5,691 nt of DNA, from the NCBI GenBank assembly GCA_945874115.1, contig CAMCFD010000090.1, positions 1 through 5,691 on the forward strand, given 5' to 3'. This DNA comes from Rickettsia typhi (GTDB lineage: Bacteria > Pseudomonadota > Alphaproteobacteria > Rickettsiales > UBA1997). The position numbers and the translations under genes are program-made. Below, piece after piece: positions 1 to 5,594 of this stretch. The notes beneath the pieces were generated by a model. That model made no database searches and was not told the origin of the DNA. It saw only the letters and a list, made by a program, of their open reading frames with translations. How positions within the stretch are numbered: position 1 is the first letter of the stretch; each line of letters begins with the position of its first letter.

Positions 1-87
1 TGTAGATTGATAGAGACTTAGATTTGTCAACGCCGGATCATTATTGCGAATATTGGCTAATAGTCTCTGAAATTCTGTTGGCGACAT
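1..87 (-). CDS. Start of a probable leucine-rich-repeat protein (cut by window edge)
   Basis: Reading from ATG at 87-85, 29 codons stay open to the window edge, so only the N-terminus is visible. It begins MSPTEFQRLLANIRNNDP and continues ALTNLSLYQST. The stretch around residues 14-26 (NNDPALTNLSLYQ) resembles the first repeat of ribonuclease-inhibitor-type leucine-rich-repeat proteins (N-x-x-L-T-x-L-x-L). Such proteins are common in intracellular bacteria and often bind host or bacterial proteins. There is no signal peptide in the visible part, so it would start cytoplasmic or be a secreted effector. No Shine-Dalgarno sequence precedes the ATG. The 30 nt upstream are pure A/T-rich DNA with a perfect 15-bp AT palindrome at 98-112. 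It follows the 716-codon gene on the same strand, with a terminator-like hairpin between them. The family call rests on about a dozen residues and is tentative; that a gene starts here is more likely than not. Confidence 0.55.
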   Translation of the reverse strand, partial: MSPTEFQRLLANIRNNDPALTNLSLYQST

Positions 88-119
88 AAAGATATTAAAT
101 ATTATTAATATTGTTCACA

Positions 120-144
120 AAAAAAACTTGATCTAAGTTTTTTT
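120..144 (-). terminator. A/T-stem terminator-like hairpin
   Basis: AAAAAAACTT at 120-129 and AAGTTTTTTT at 135-144 are perfect inverted repeats around a 5-nt loop (GATCT). On the minus strand the hairpin runs into a tract of eight T (126-119), partly used in the stem. It sits 126 nt after the stop of the 716-codon gene and 33 nt before the ATG of the next gene. It could therefore end the first transcript, in either direction. With only one G-C pair in each arm the stem is weak, so function is uncertain. Confidence 0.4.
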
Positions 145-185
145 CGAAAACGGATCTTTTACTGAACTCAGTATTGAAAACAAAA

Positions 186-228
186 TGCAAGATGGGATTT
201 GTAATCTCGTCTTTAGCTTCACATCAAC
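186..228 (+). repeat. Partial copy C of the GCAAGA-type intergenic repeat
   Basis: On the plus strand this reads TGCAAGATGGGATTTGTAA, then CTCGTC, and ends ACATCAAC. It matches the reverse-strand starts of the repeats at 2544-2676 and 3174-3303, position by position, over about 40 nt. Shared are GCAAGAYG, a TTT-x-TAA block and a following GTC. Copies A and B point the other way. It lies 42 nt after the stop of the 716-codon gene. The similarity is diverged, so the exact ends are uncertain. Confidence 0.5.
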
Positions 229-269
229 TTTTAATATTTTTGATACAAACCGAACTAAATACAACTTGA

Positions 270-2420
270 TTAATTAGTTCTTTGTTGATTTTGACTATCA
301 ACACTAATCGCATCTTTAGGAGCGACGCTTTTAGTGGGTAAAGTTTTATCAACATCAAGATCATATTCATAAACCTGACGCTCGTCATATAAATTAATTT
401 TGCCTTTTTGTGCGTCAATAGTCATCATATAAAAAATTTTACCTCCAAATTGCTCCAGAAGACCAAGCTCTTTTAGCTCATGTAAAATATCATCTTGAAA
501 AAACACTGTAATTTCGCGATCTGAAAAATATGATTTCATCATATTTCTATGAGTTGCAAATATATCTTCTAATTTTTTACAATTTGATGCAGTAACAGGC
601 TTCAATTCTTCATGTGAAACTTGCACCCAATCTTTAAATTCTCTTCTTGACTCAACGCCGAATCTATCCGCAGAACGGAATTTTACACCACTATAAAAAT
701 CGTAATCGCCATTTGGCTTGAAAAAGTCTTCGTCACTTGAAGTTGAGAGTTCTGCTAACATATTTGTAGCCGAATAAAGAATTGAAGATAAATGCTCATC
801 ATTTTGGGCGCCTAGTAATTCTGGCTTAATCTCATTTTTTATGGCGCCTTTATAATCATTAATTAATTTAGAAATATTTTTTATATTATTATTACTTCCC
901 GCATCTCTTGCAAATAATTCATTATCTTTTCTTAGTAACGGAATTTTATTAGGATCAACTCCCTGCATTGATTGCGCATATTCATATTGCTCAAACTGCT
1001 CTTGATGCTGATCTTCTCCCGCATATAACTCTGGAGTCATAAAATATAACTCTGGTTTTTGCAAAATCTCGTCATTATCTACTGCGCAATCTATAGTTTT
1101 TCTGCCCAAAACAGCTAGATCTGACTTAATCGATTTAGCAATTTTATTATAAATTGCTCTCAGATGAGGATTAGCTTGAAACACCGAAATTTCATGCTGA
1201 AGATTCTTAGCGAAATTTTTTGGCAAAACATCTTTATTAATTTCCAATAATTCTTTTTGCGACTTAGGATCAACAAAAAGCGAAACAAGGGCAACTGTTA
1301 AACCTTCTTTCTTACCCTCGCCTTTTCTATCTTTTTCTAATCTATCTAAAGCTCCTCGCGATTTTTCGCCATTAAATAAATCTATATCATACATAAAATT
1401 TGTCTCTTTATCTTTAGAATCAGAGCCAAGCAAGAACATCATTTTTAAAAAATCCGCCACAATTACGGCTGGAAAATAATGTTTACTTCCAGATTTAAAA
1501 TTAACTTTAAATGGATCCGTCAGAAATTTATATAATTCTTTTAAATCTCTTCTTAAAACTTCCACGGCTTTGGTTATTTTCTCTTTTTCTTTTGGAGATT
1601 TTACTGTTTCTAAAGATTCTAAATCAAACTTTCCAATTCGTTGCAATAAATCTTCAAACATTAATATTTGCACACCAGAATGATTTTTTATAAAATCATA
1701 GTAAGTTATTTCAGCGCCTTTATAAACAAATTTATTCTCCTGACACATCTTAACACTTGCCTTATCCATAATTAAATAGGCTTTACCTTCTAAATCTTTG
1801 TTATCAGAAGAAACAAGACCTTTTATATGTTCAAGATCTTGAACATATTGCAAATATGTTTTATTAGAACCTATTAATATTTTTGCAATATTATAAACTT
1901 CTTTTTTAGCGACTAATGCCTGAGTTTGCGATGATTTGTGCGGTTGTGCAAAACTTTTTTTCGATTCTACATCTGGCTTCTTTTCTTGAGGTAGATATTT
2001 TTCTTCACCTTGCGTTGGCAAATTGTGCCGATATTTACTAGCATCAGAGCCTGCAGATAAATCTTGGCTAGAATTGTAATCAGTTAAATTTGCAACACCA
2101 AATTCTTGCTCATCAAAAGCTGCGGCTCCTCTAATTGCGGCGGTAGCGCTATATGTAGCAAGCAATAAAGCAAGGGCGCGCGCAACTGAAGAAATATTTT
2201 TAGCAGATGAATATCTTGAGCCTCTATACTGATTTCTTGTAAACACTTGCGGCAAATCTTCATAAATTTCTTCATCTGCCTTCTTTATATCAAGAACCTC
2301 AGAACTTCTTTTTTGCAATTGGCGCAAATAATCTTCCTCTGTTTTTGCGTTAAATTTTCCAATCCGTGCATTAAATTGCTTATTTAACCGTGACTGTAAA
2401 CCTGAATATCTTCTAGTCAT
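270..2420 (-). CDS. Unrecognised 716-residue protein with one internal hydrophobic segment
   Basis: I do not recognise this protein. The ATG at 2420 opens 716 uninterrupted codons ending in TAA at 272-270, far too long to be chance in such AT-rich DNA. Residues 1-75 are strongly basic (MTRRYSGLQSRLNKQ). A hydrophobic, alanine-rich stretch at about 78-100 (VARALALLLATYSATAA) ends in RGAAAFDE, which could be a signal-peptide cleavage region or a single membrane anchor. Residues 105-170 are a polar, low-complexity linker. The rest (about 175-690) is charged and mostly predicted-helical in character, with a Q/E-rich patch at about 470-485 (EDQHQEQFEQYEYAQ). I see no known catalytic motif. The start has no Shine-Dalgarno match; TATAAT directly abuts the ATG. 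A better promoter candidate lies about 100 nt upstream. The large size, late hydrophobic segment and host-associated style fit a lineage-specific exported or membrane-anchored protein. That is inference. Confidence 0.85.
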   Translation of the reverse strand: MTRRYSGLQSRLNKQFNARIGKFNAKTEEDYLRQLQKRSSEVLDIKKADEEIYEDLPQVFTRNQYRGSRYSSAKNISSVARALALLLATYSATAAIRGAAAFDEQEFGVANLTDYNSSQDLSAGSDASKYRHNLPTQGEEKYLPQEKKPDVESKKSFAQPHKSSQTQALVAKKEVYNIAKILIGSNKTYLQYVQDLEHIKGLVSSDNKDLEGKAYLIMDKASVKMCQENKFVYKGAEITYYDFIKNHSGVQILMFEDLLQRIGKFDLESLETVKSPKEKEKITKAVEVLRRDLKELYKFLTDPFKVNFKSGSKHYFPAVIVADFLKMMFLLGSDSKDKETNFMYDIDLFNGEKSRGALDRLEKDRKGEGKKEGLTVALVSLFVDPKSQKELLEINKDVLPKNFAKNLQHEISVFQANPHLRAIYNKIAKSIKSDLAVLGRKTIDCAVDNDEILQKPELYFMTPELYAGEDQHQEQFEQYEYAQSMQGVDPNKIPLLRKDNELFARDAGSNNNIKNISKLINDYKGAIKNEIKPELLGAQNDEHLSSILYSATNMLAELSTSSDEDFFKPNGDYDFYSGVKFRSADRFGVESRREFKDWVQVSHEELKPVTASNCKKLEDIFATHRNMMKSYFSDREITVFFQDDILHELKELGLLEQFGGKIFYMMTIDAQKGKINLYDERQVYEYDLDVDKTLPTKSVAPKDAISVDSQNQQRTN

Positions 2421-2516
2421 ATTATAACTTTTTTAAGATTTTATTAACGCGCAATATTTTATATTTTAAACAATGCAATATTTTTCATTTATTATATTTT
2501 TAAAATATTTCGCACT

Positions 2517-2546
2517 TATATACAACAATTAAAAAATTATTTTCAA
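2517..2546 (-). promoter_or_regulatory. Candidate promoter for the 716-codon gene
   Basis: On the minus strand TTGAAA (2546-2541) is followed by an 18-nt spacer and TATATA (2522-2517), a good sigma-70-type pair. Transcription would start near 2510 and leave a leader of about 90 nt before the ATG at 2420. The -35 box overlaps the edge of repeat copy A (CAAGACG at 2544-2550), so the repeat may have supplied part of the promoter. In DNA this AT-rich, such matches also arise by chance. Confidence 0.35.
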
Positions 2547-2676
2547 GACGCGAGGATAAGCTCTTAGTTAATTGCCTAGCAGTAATCGAAGTATTTAGAT
2601 TCGTGTCAACTTTAAGATTTTCGATAACTTAAAGTTGACATTGAGTTAGGACTTAGGTTAGAAAGCCCGTCTTGCG
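2544..2676 (-). repeat. Copy A of the intergenic repeat, about 130 bp with inverted ends
   Basis: The element is bounded by CAAGACG (2544-2550) and CGTCTTG (2669-2675), perfect 7-bp inverted ends, and carries a 13-bp perfect inverted repeat inside (2604-2640). It shares AAGCTCTTA (2558-2566) near one end and CGTCTTGCGTT at the other with copy B at 3174-3303. Between them lie shared blocks TGTCAA, ACAT and AGT-x-AGGAC in the same order. It contains no open frame of note. It sits 31 nt after the stop of the small gene at 2708. The features fit a short non-autonomous mobile element or a palindromic intergenic repeat; no transposase is present. Confidence 0.55.
2604..2640. repeat. 13-bp perfect inverted repeat inside copy A
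   Basis: TGTCAACTTTAAG (2604-2616) and CTTAAAGTTGACA (2628-2640) are exact reverse complements with an 11-nt loop. As RNA, either strand would fold into a stable hairpin. Neither side is followed by a T-tract, so it does not look like an intrinsic terminator. The stem ends TGTCAA/TTGACA, so each strand also carries a perfect -35 hexamer TTGACA. Confidence 0.75.
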
Positions 2677-2707
2677 TTAAAGAACGAATAAGAAAGTATA
2701 TTTAAAT

Positions 2708-3025
2708 TTACAACTCTTTATGCTTTTGTCCTTGCAATTGACGATGACCAGAAACCTCAACCGAATCTCCTTTAACCATTCTTACATTCCCAGCGCCTTG
2801 TTGATCAAATATATCGTAACTATCAGCTTTCAACACTTCTTCACTTAGCTTTTTTTTCGCCGTTTCAACGTAATGAGCCTTAATCTCTTTTATTGCAGCA
2901 CCAACTTCGCTGCTTACCGCTGAAAGCAACGCAGGAGGCAATTCGTTCATATGAGTAACAAATTCATCAAATTTTGAAACTTTTAATTTTTCATTATCAA
3001 TTGTTTGAATATTAGAACTTAGCAA
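2708..3025 (-). CDS. Small unrecognised protein, probably 5'-disrupted
   Basis: I do not recognise this protein. The frame is open from a TAG at about 3077 to the TAA at 2708, but contains no ATG near its front; the first usable start is TTG at 3025, giving 105 residues. The product is soluble-looking and helical, with a lysine/glutamate-rich middle (IKAHYVETAKKKLSEEVLKA) and a hydrophilic tail ending GQKHKEL. No signal peptide, membrane segment or known motif is visible. No Shine-Dalgarno sequence fits the TTG; AAAAGG at 3062-3057 lies too far upstream. A second frame from ATG 3146 runs into this one, and deleting one A from the A-run at 3055-3050 joins them into a protein of about 145 residues. 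I therefore suspect a recently frameshifted gene or an assembly error. The coding nature of the 105-residue part is likely but unproven. Confidence 0.55.
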   Translation of the reverse strand: MLSSNIQTIDNEKLKVSKFDEFVTHMNELPPALLSAVSSEVGAAIKEIKAHYVETAKKKLSEEVLKADSYDIFDQQGAGNVRMVKGDSVEVSGHRQLQGQKHKEL

Positions 3026-3146
3026 CGAAACAAAAGTCTTTTGTAAATATTTTTTCCTTTTTGCAAGATTTCGCTACATTTATATTTGTAAATGAACTGG
3101 AAAGTGTATTATTTAGAGAAATTCTGATACCAGCTTCGCACTTCAT
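3009..3146 (-). pseudogene. Likely detached 5' part of the gene at 2708-3025
   Basis: ATG at 3146-3144 opens a 45-codon frame (MKCEAGIRISLNNTL onward) that stops at TAA 3011-3009, overlapping the next frame. At the run of six A (minus strand, plus positions 3050-3055), losing one A would pass from this frame into the 105-residue frame with no stop. The join would read SCKKEKYLQKTFVSL. That supplies the missing ATG start for the downstream ORF. The segment has no recognisable domain. It could instead be spurious, as short frames in this spacer are easy to find. Confidence 0.35.
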
Positions 3147-3173
3147 AATAAATTCAATTTGTTTTTTTAACAG

Positions 3174-3303
3174 AAGCTCTTACTAACTGCGACGCGTTAA
3201 TGGGTTTCCAACCCACTCCCTAATATTCATGTCAAAATGCAACTTTACGATTGTTGATAGTTAACATGAAAGTGAGGACGGCCTTTACAAACCTCGTCTT
3301 GCG
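3174..3303 (-). repeat. Copy B of the intergenic repeat
   Basis: AAGCTCTTA at 3174-3182 and CGTCTTGCG at 3295-3303 frame a sequence colinear with copy A: TGTCAA, a short inverted repeat (TCATGT 3227-3232 with ACATGA 3264-3269, plus CAAC 3240-3243 with GTTG 3253-3256), then AGT-x-AGGAC and the shared end. The inner palindrome is imperfect here while it is perfect in A, so the copies have diverged but kept the dyad. An extra hairpin-forming stretch (3201-3215) is absent from A. It begins 36 nt after the stop of the gene at 3339 in transcription order. On the plus strand the end is followed by seven T, so a weak terminator is possible. Confidence 0.5.
3201..3215. repeat. Short GC-containing hairpin in copy B
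   Basis: TGGGTT (3201-3206) and AACCCA (3210-3215) are exact reverse complements around a 3-nt loop. It is the most GC-rich stem in this spacer. The rest of a tRNA fold is not present, so it is not a tRNA T-arm. Confidence 0.6.
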
Positions 3304-3338
3304 TTTTTTTATAATCACCTCATAGACTCAGGAATATA

Positions 3339-4028
3339 TCAAAATATTTTCGCAACTTCAATCACAAAAGAATTTCTCCCCACCTCTTTAGAATTAGGAA
3401 TTTGATAGCCAGCATAAAAAGTTAAATCCCGCGGAAACTGATAACTAAAGCCGTTGGCAAAAATCCCCAGAGCATGATTGCCAGAATACCAATCGCCAAT
3501 AAAATTTATTTTCGCCGTAACCTTTTGTTCAAATCCCCCAAGAAAACACACCACCTCTTCGCCAAAAATTTGTTTAGTTCCATAACTTATGCCACCCGTA
3601 ATTCTGGTTGAGGTCTGACTTACATAAAAACTCGGCTCAACATAAAGCCAGTTTCCAACACCATTTCCCTGAAGCGAAAACGGCACCATATCACCAAAAA
3701 TTATTTTCGCCTGATAATCTTTTAAAGCCTCAATTTCATATGCCGATTTAAAGCCAATACCAAGCGCAACATTTTTTGACGTCGGTGAACTTAAATTAAA
3801 CAATGTGGCATCAATCTCTATATTATTACCCGCGCCATAAGCGAAATAGTTAGTAGCATTAATAAAATTTTGCGGATCTTTAGCACGAAATTGCGATTCA
3901 TGTTGTACAAAAACTTTATCCTTTTGCAAAATATCGGCCGAAGGCACATTGAAGATAGTTTGTTGAGAGAAGCTTTTATGGGTGAAAAAAATTACTATTA
4001 AAAAAGTGGCAATTGAAAGGATCTTCAT
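3339..4028 (-). CDS. Outer-membrane beta-barrel protein of uncharacterised family
   Basis: The chosen start is ATG 4028, because it begins a clear signal peptide (MKILSIATFLIVIFF, cleavage likely after SFS, before QQTIF). This gives about 229 residues. The open frame extends 36 codons further upstream to TTG 4136, but those residues do not look like protein. The mature part opens with IFNVPSADILQKDKVFVQHE and has alternating beta-strand character. The motif GGFEQKVTAKINFIGDWYSGNHALG lies in the last third, and it ends in phenylalanine (VAKIF), the usual barrel signal for BAM-dependent insertion. The same opening and the FEQ...DW-SG-HA block occur in a family of uncharacterised barrels I recall from other phyla; the substrate is unknown. 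No Shine-Dalgarno sequence precedes the ATG. A short frame ends 4 nt upstream, so translational coupling is possible. It follows the autotransporter remnant and the DUF2490 gene on the same strand. Confidence 0.85.
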   Translation of the reverse strand: MKILSIATFLIVIFFTHKSFSQQTIFNVPSADILQKDKVFVQHESQFRAKDPQNFINATNYFAYGAGNNIEIDATLFNLSSPTSKNVALGIGFKSAYEIEALKDYQAKIIFGDMVPFSLQGNGVGNWLYVEPSFYVSQTSTRITGGISYGTKQIFGEEVVCFLGGFEQKVTAKINFIGDWYSGNHALGIFANGFSYQFPRDLTFYAGYQIPNSKEVGRNSFVIEVAKIF

Positions 4029-4032
4029 ATAA

Positions 4033-4179
4033 TTAAATAATTTTGGCTCTTTTAGCAAAGGCACGCGCCCAATAGTCATGTAAAACTTCAATTTTACAAA
4101 GTGACGAATGCTGATACAACTCAACCTCCTTTGCAAGGCGCGGCAAGCTTGACGCGATATAGGTTGTATAATTCTTCAA
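4033..4179 (-). CDS. Possible small protein (48 residues) in front of the 4028 gene
   Basis: A frame open from 4221 ends in TAA at 4035-4033, 4 nt before the ATG of the barrel gene. From TTG 4179 it encodes 48 residues with natural composition: it begins LKNYTTYIASSLPRL and includes EVLHDYWARAFAKRAK near the end. The third frame over the same DNA, the upstream extension of the barrel gene, looks less protein-like. Inside it, AAAGGAGG (4132-4125) is the best Shine-Dalgarno sequence in the window, followed after 5 nt by TTG 4119. So a 28-residue version starting there is also possible, acting as a leader peptide coupled to the barrel gene, which lacks its own ribosome binding site. I do not recognise the sequence. 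It could also be the tail of a decayed gene, given the broken autotransporter directly upstream. Confidence 0.35.
   Translation of the reverse strand: MKNYTTYIASSLPRLAKEVELYQHSSLCKIEVLHDYWARAFAKRAKII
4079..4098. promoter_or_regulatory. Operator-like palindrome upstream of the barrel gene
   Basis: TGTAAAA (4079-4085) and TTTTACA (4092-4098) are exact inverted repeats with a 6-nt spacer, 51 to 70 nt before the ATG at 4028. The size and symmetry fit a site for a dimeric repressor or activator. I cannot name the regulator. It lies inside the possible small ORF at 4033-4179, which weakens either one or the other interpretation. Confidence 0.35.
4139..4156. repeat. Near-perfect 18-bp GC-rich palindrome
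   Basis: CGCGGCAAGCTTGACGCG is self-complementary except for one symmetric pair (4143/4152). The centre CAAGCTTG is perfect. It lies 29 nt beyond the stop of the autotransporter remnant, inside the possible small ORF. It is much more GC-rich than its surroundings. It could be a protein-binding site, a hairpin after the remnant, or chance. Confidence 0.5.
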
Positions 4180-4184
4180 CTTAA

Positions 4185-4876
4185 CTAAAACATCTTGCGA
4201 ATCTTCAGAGAAACAGTTTGATTATCATAAGAACTTCCATGATCTCTGCGATCATAGCGCATAGTGAAATCAAGATCGTCACTTTGTTGCCAATTTAAAC
4301 CTGCACCAGTGCGCACAACCCACGGCGAAGATTTAAACCCGCGCGTTATAAATTCGCCACCACCACCAGCAAAACTTGCCACCACAGAATTGTCATCATG
4401 CAAAAGATCATAACCAAGGCCGGCGTTAAGAGCCAGTGAAAATTTAGAAGTGAAACTGTGATTCACTTTCGCTTCAAGCGCTGGTATCAACTGATCTTGA
4501 ATTTGTGAAGCAACATGAAGATCTAAAACATCAGCACCAGATTCATTATAATTTCATTGCCGACAACAAAATAATCCAAACGCAATTGTGGAACAATTGT
4601 AGTAGCGCGATCTAAATTTATCAAACGACCAAGGCCTGCGCCTGCGTGAAAATTCCATCCATCATAGCTTCCTTTTGCAATTCGATTCAAATCGCCAAAA
4701 TTAATATAACGCTTAGATTGGCTTCTGTTATAGCCTGCGGCCACTTGTGCATTAACTTCTGTTTTATCATCAAGTTTATAATTACCATAGACAATTCCAA
4801 GAACGCTATCAACATCCACCTGATTAACAGAATTATTGCTGGTGAGTTTAGAATTAAAATATGAAACACCAACACC
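4185..4876 (-). pseudogene. Broken autotransporter beta-barrel domain (Sca/OmpB-like), truncated and frameshifted
   Basis: Two frames together spell most of an autotransporter translocator domain (PF03797 type). The first part runs from 4876 (GVGVSYFNSKL, with DSVLGIVYGNY and AAGYNRSQSKRYINF) to about 4553. The second, from 4550 to the TAG at 4185, continues YNESGADVLDLHVASQ and ends with the typical last strands (ITRGF, GAGLNWQQSDDLDFTMRYD) and terminal phenylalanine (KIRKMF). A one-base loss at about 4551-4552 separates them. About 230 residues are present; complete domains are usually 270-300, so roughly the first two or three strands, the whole passenger and the signal peptide are missing. 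An in-frame TAA (4879-4877) and then the end of the DUF2490 gene, only 18 nt away, mark the break. A deletion probably removed the 5' part and brought the DUF2490 gene next to the remnant. It has no plausible start and should be inactive. Confidence 0.85.
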
Positions 4877-4894
4877 TTAAGGTGAGGCAAAAAC

Positions 4895-5548
4895 TTAAAA
4901 CGCCGCTTCAACCCTAAACATCACCATCTGATCTGAATGCCATTTTCTGTCTGCATTAAAAAACCTTATCTCGTCTCTAATATAAATGCTTGGCGTAAAA
5001 TAAGAAATTGCAGGAAATAACACGCCAACATCAAGCCGATTTTGATTAAAACGATTATCGGTTATGTCGTAAAAAATTTCATTAAACAAAATTGGTCTTA
5101 AGTTGAAAAATTTGCGATTCGAAGTGGCTCTAAAGCGCAAACGCTCGCGTTGTTTGTCATCGCCACCCATAAACATGCGATATTCGTGACGGAATCTGAG
5201 TTCATAATCAACATTTTTGCTATCAAATTTTTTGGTAATTTGCAATTGCGGACGCTGTTCTGACAAATCCCACTCGCCTTTATTTTTAAGATAAAGCATG
5301 CGAAACCTGAGGCCAATTGTCAAATCTTTTTTCAAATTATAATCGCCACCAAAATCATAATGACGATAAGGCGCGCGATTTTTAATGGTGCGATAATCTA
5401 TTTCGCCCGCAAGCGAATATTTTTCGTTTAAGTCTTTTGACAACATAAGATGCTCGATGTGGTTTTCAAGCGCGAAAGATGTTTGTGATGAAAATAAAAT
5501 TGCGACAAAAATTAAAACTATTTTTATGAAGACGCGAAATTTTTTCAT
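4895..5548 (-). CDS. DUF2490-family outer-membrane beta-barrel protein
   Basis: The chosen start is ATG 5548, which begins a classical signal peptide (MKKFRVFIKIVLIFVAILF, cleavage likely after TSFA). It gives about 217 residues. An in-frame GTG at 5596 would add 16 residues ahead of the signal peptide and lies in a palindrome, so I reject it. The mature protein alternates charged and aromatic residues in strand-like blocks: DLTIGLRFRMLYLKNKGEWD, QRPQLQITKKF, YELRFRHEYRMF and RERLRFRATSNRKF. It then has LFNEIFYDI followed by NQNRLDVGVLF, and a final strand ending in phenylalanine (FRVEAAF). The R-x-R-L-R-x-R series followed by NE-x-F and NRL is the pattern of DUF2490 outer-membrane proteins, whose function is unknown. 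No Shine-Dalgarno sequence is evident. The TAA at 4897-4895 is 18 nt from the autotransporter remnant. The product should sit in the outer membrane. Confidence 0.88.
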   Translation of the reverse strand: MKKFRVFIKIVLIFVAILFSSQTSFALENHIEHLMLSKDLNEKYSLAGEIDYRTIKNRAPYRHYDFGGDYNLKKDLTIGLRFRMLYLKNKGEWDLSEQRPQLQITKKFDSKNVDYELRFRHEYRMFMGGDDKQRERLRFRATSNRKFFNLRPILFNEIFYDITDNRFNQNRLDVGVLFPAISYFTPSIYIRDEIRFFNADRKWHSDQMVMFRVEAAF

Positions 5549-5581
5549 CAAATTTATTTTGTTCAAAAGCGAAAGGACAAA

Positions 5582-5594
5582 GGGGTCAGGCCCC
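5582..5594. repeat. REP-like palindrome GGGGTCAGGCCCC
   Basis: GGGG and CCCC arms pair around TCAGG, which can add a T-G and a C-G pair. GGGGTCAGG cores like this are familiar from REP-type repeats linked to IS200-like (RAYT) transposases in many proteobacteria; no such transposase is in the window. It lies 34 nt upstream of the ATG at 5548, so in the transcript it would form a hairpin in the leader. It is strikingly GC-rich compared with the flanks. Confidence 0.5.

Noticed and set aside
1511..1693. Plus-strand ORF of 60 codons inside the 716-codon gene
   Set aside because: It is antisense to a long intact gene, with a hydrophobic composition typical of reverse-frame translation.
2084..2275. 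Minus-strand ORF of 63 codons in another frame of the 716-codon gene
   Set aside because: It overlaps the real frame completely and has no ribosome binding site or recognisable features.
3062..3069. TGCAAGAT as the left inverted end of repeat copy B
   Set aside because: It lies inside the likely 5' part of the small gene, and the flanking bases do not match the other copies; probably chance.
3185..3305. tRNA or structured housekeeping RNA in the spacer
   Set aside because: There is one T-arm-like hairpin but no cloverleaf, no anticodon arm and no acceptor pairing; the similarity to copy A fits a repeat better.
4029..4136. TTG start at 4136 for the barrel gene
   Set aside because: The added 36 residues precede the signal peptide and do not resemble protein; ATG 4028 gives a normal exported barrel.
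4191..4199. CATCTTGCG as another copy of the repeat end
   Set aside because: It encodes the conserved last residues of the autotransporter domain and no further repeat sequence follows.
4646..4911. ORFs of 72-74 codons on both strands over the autotransporter remnant
   Set aside because: The autotransporter frame explains this DNA; the others are shadows.
5098..5316. 72-codon minus-strand ORF inside the DUF2490 gene
   Set aside because: It is a shifted-frame shadow of a well-supported barrel gene.
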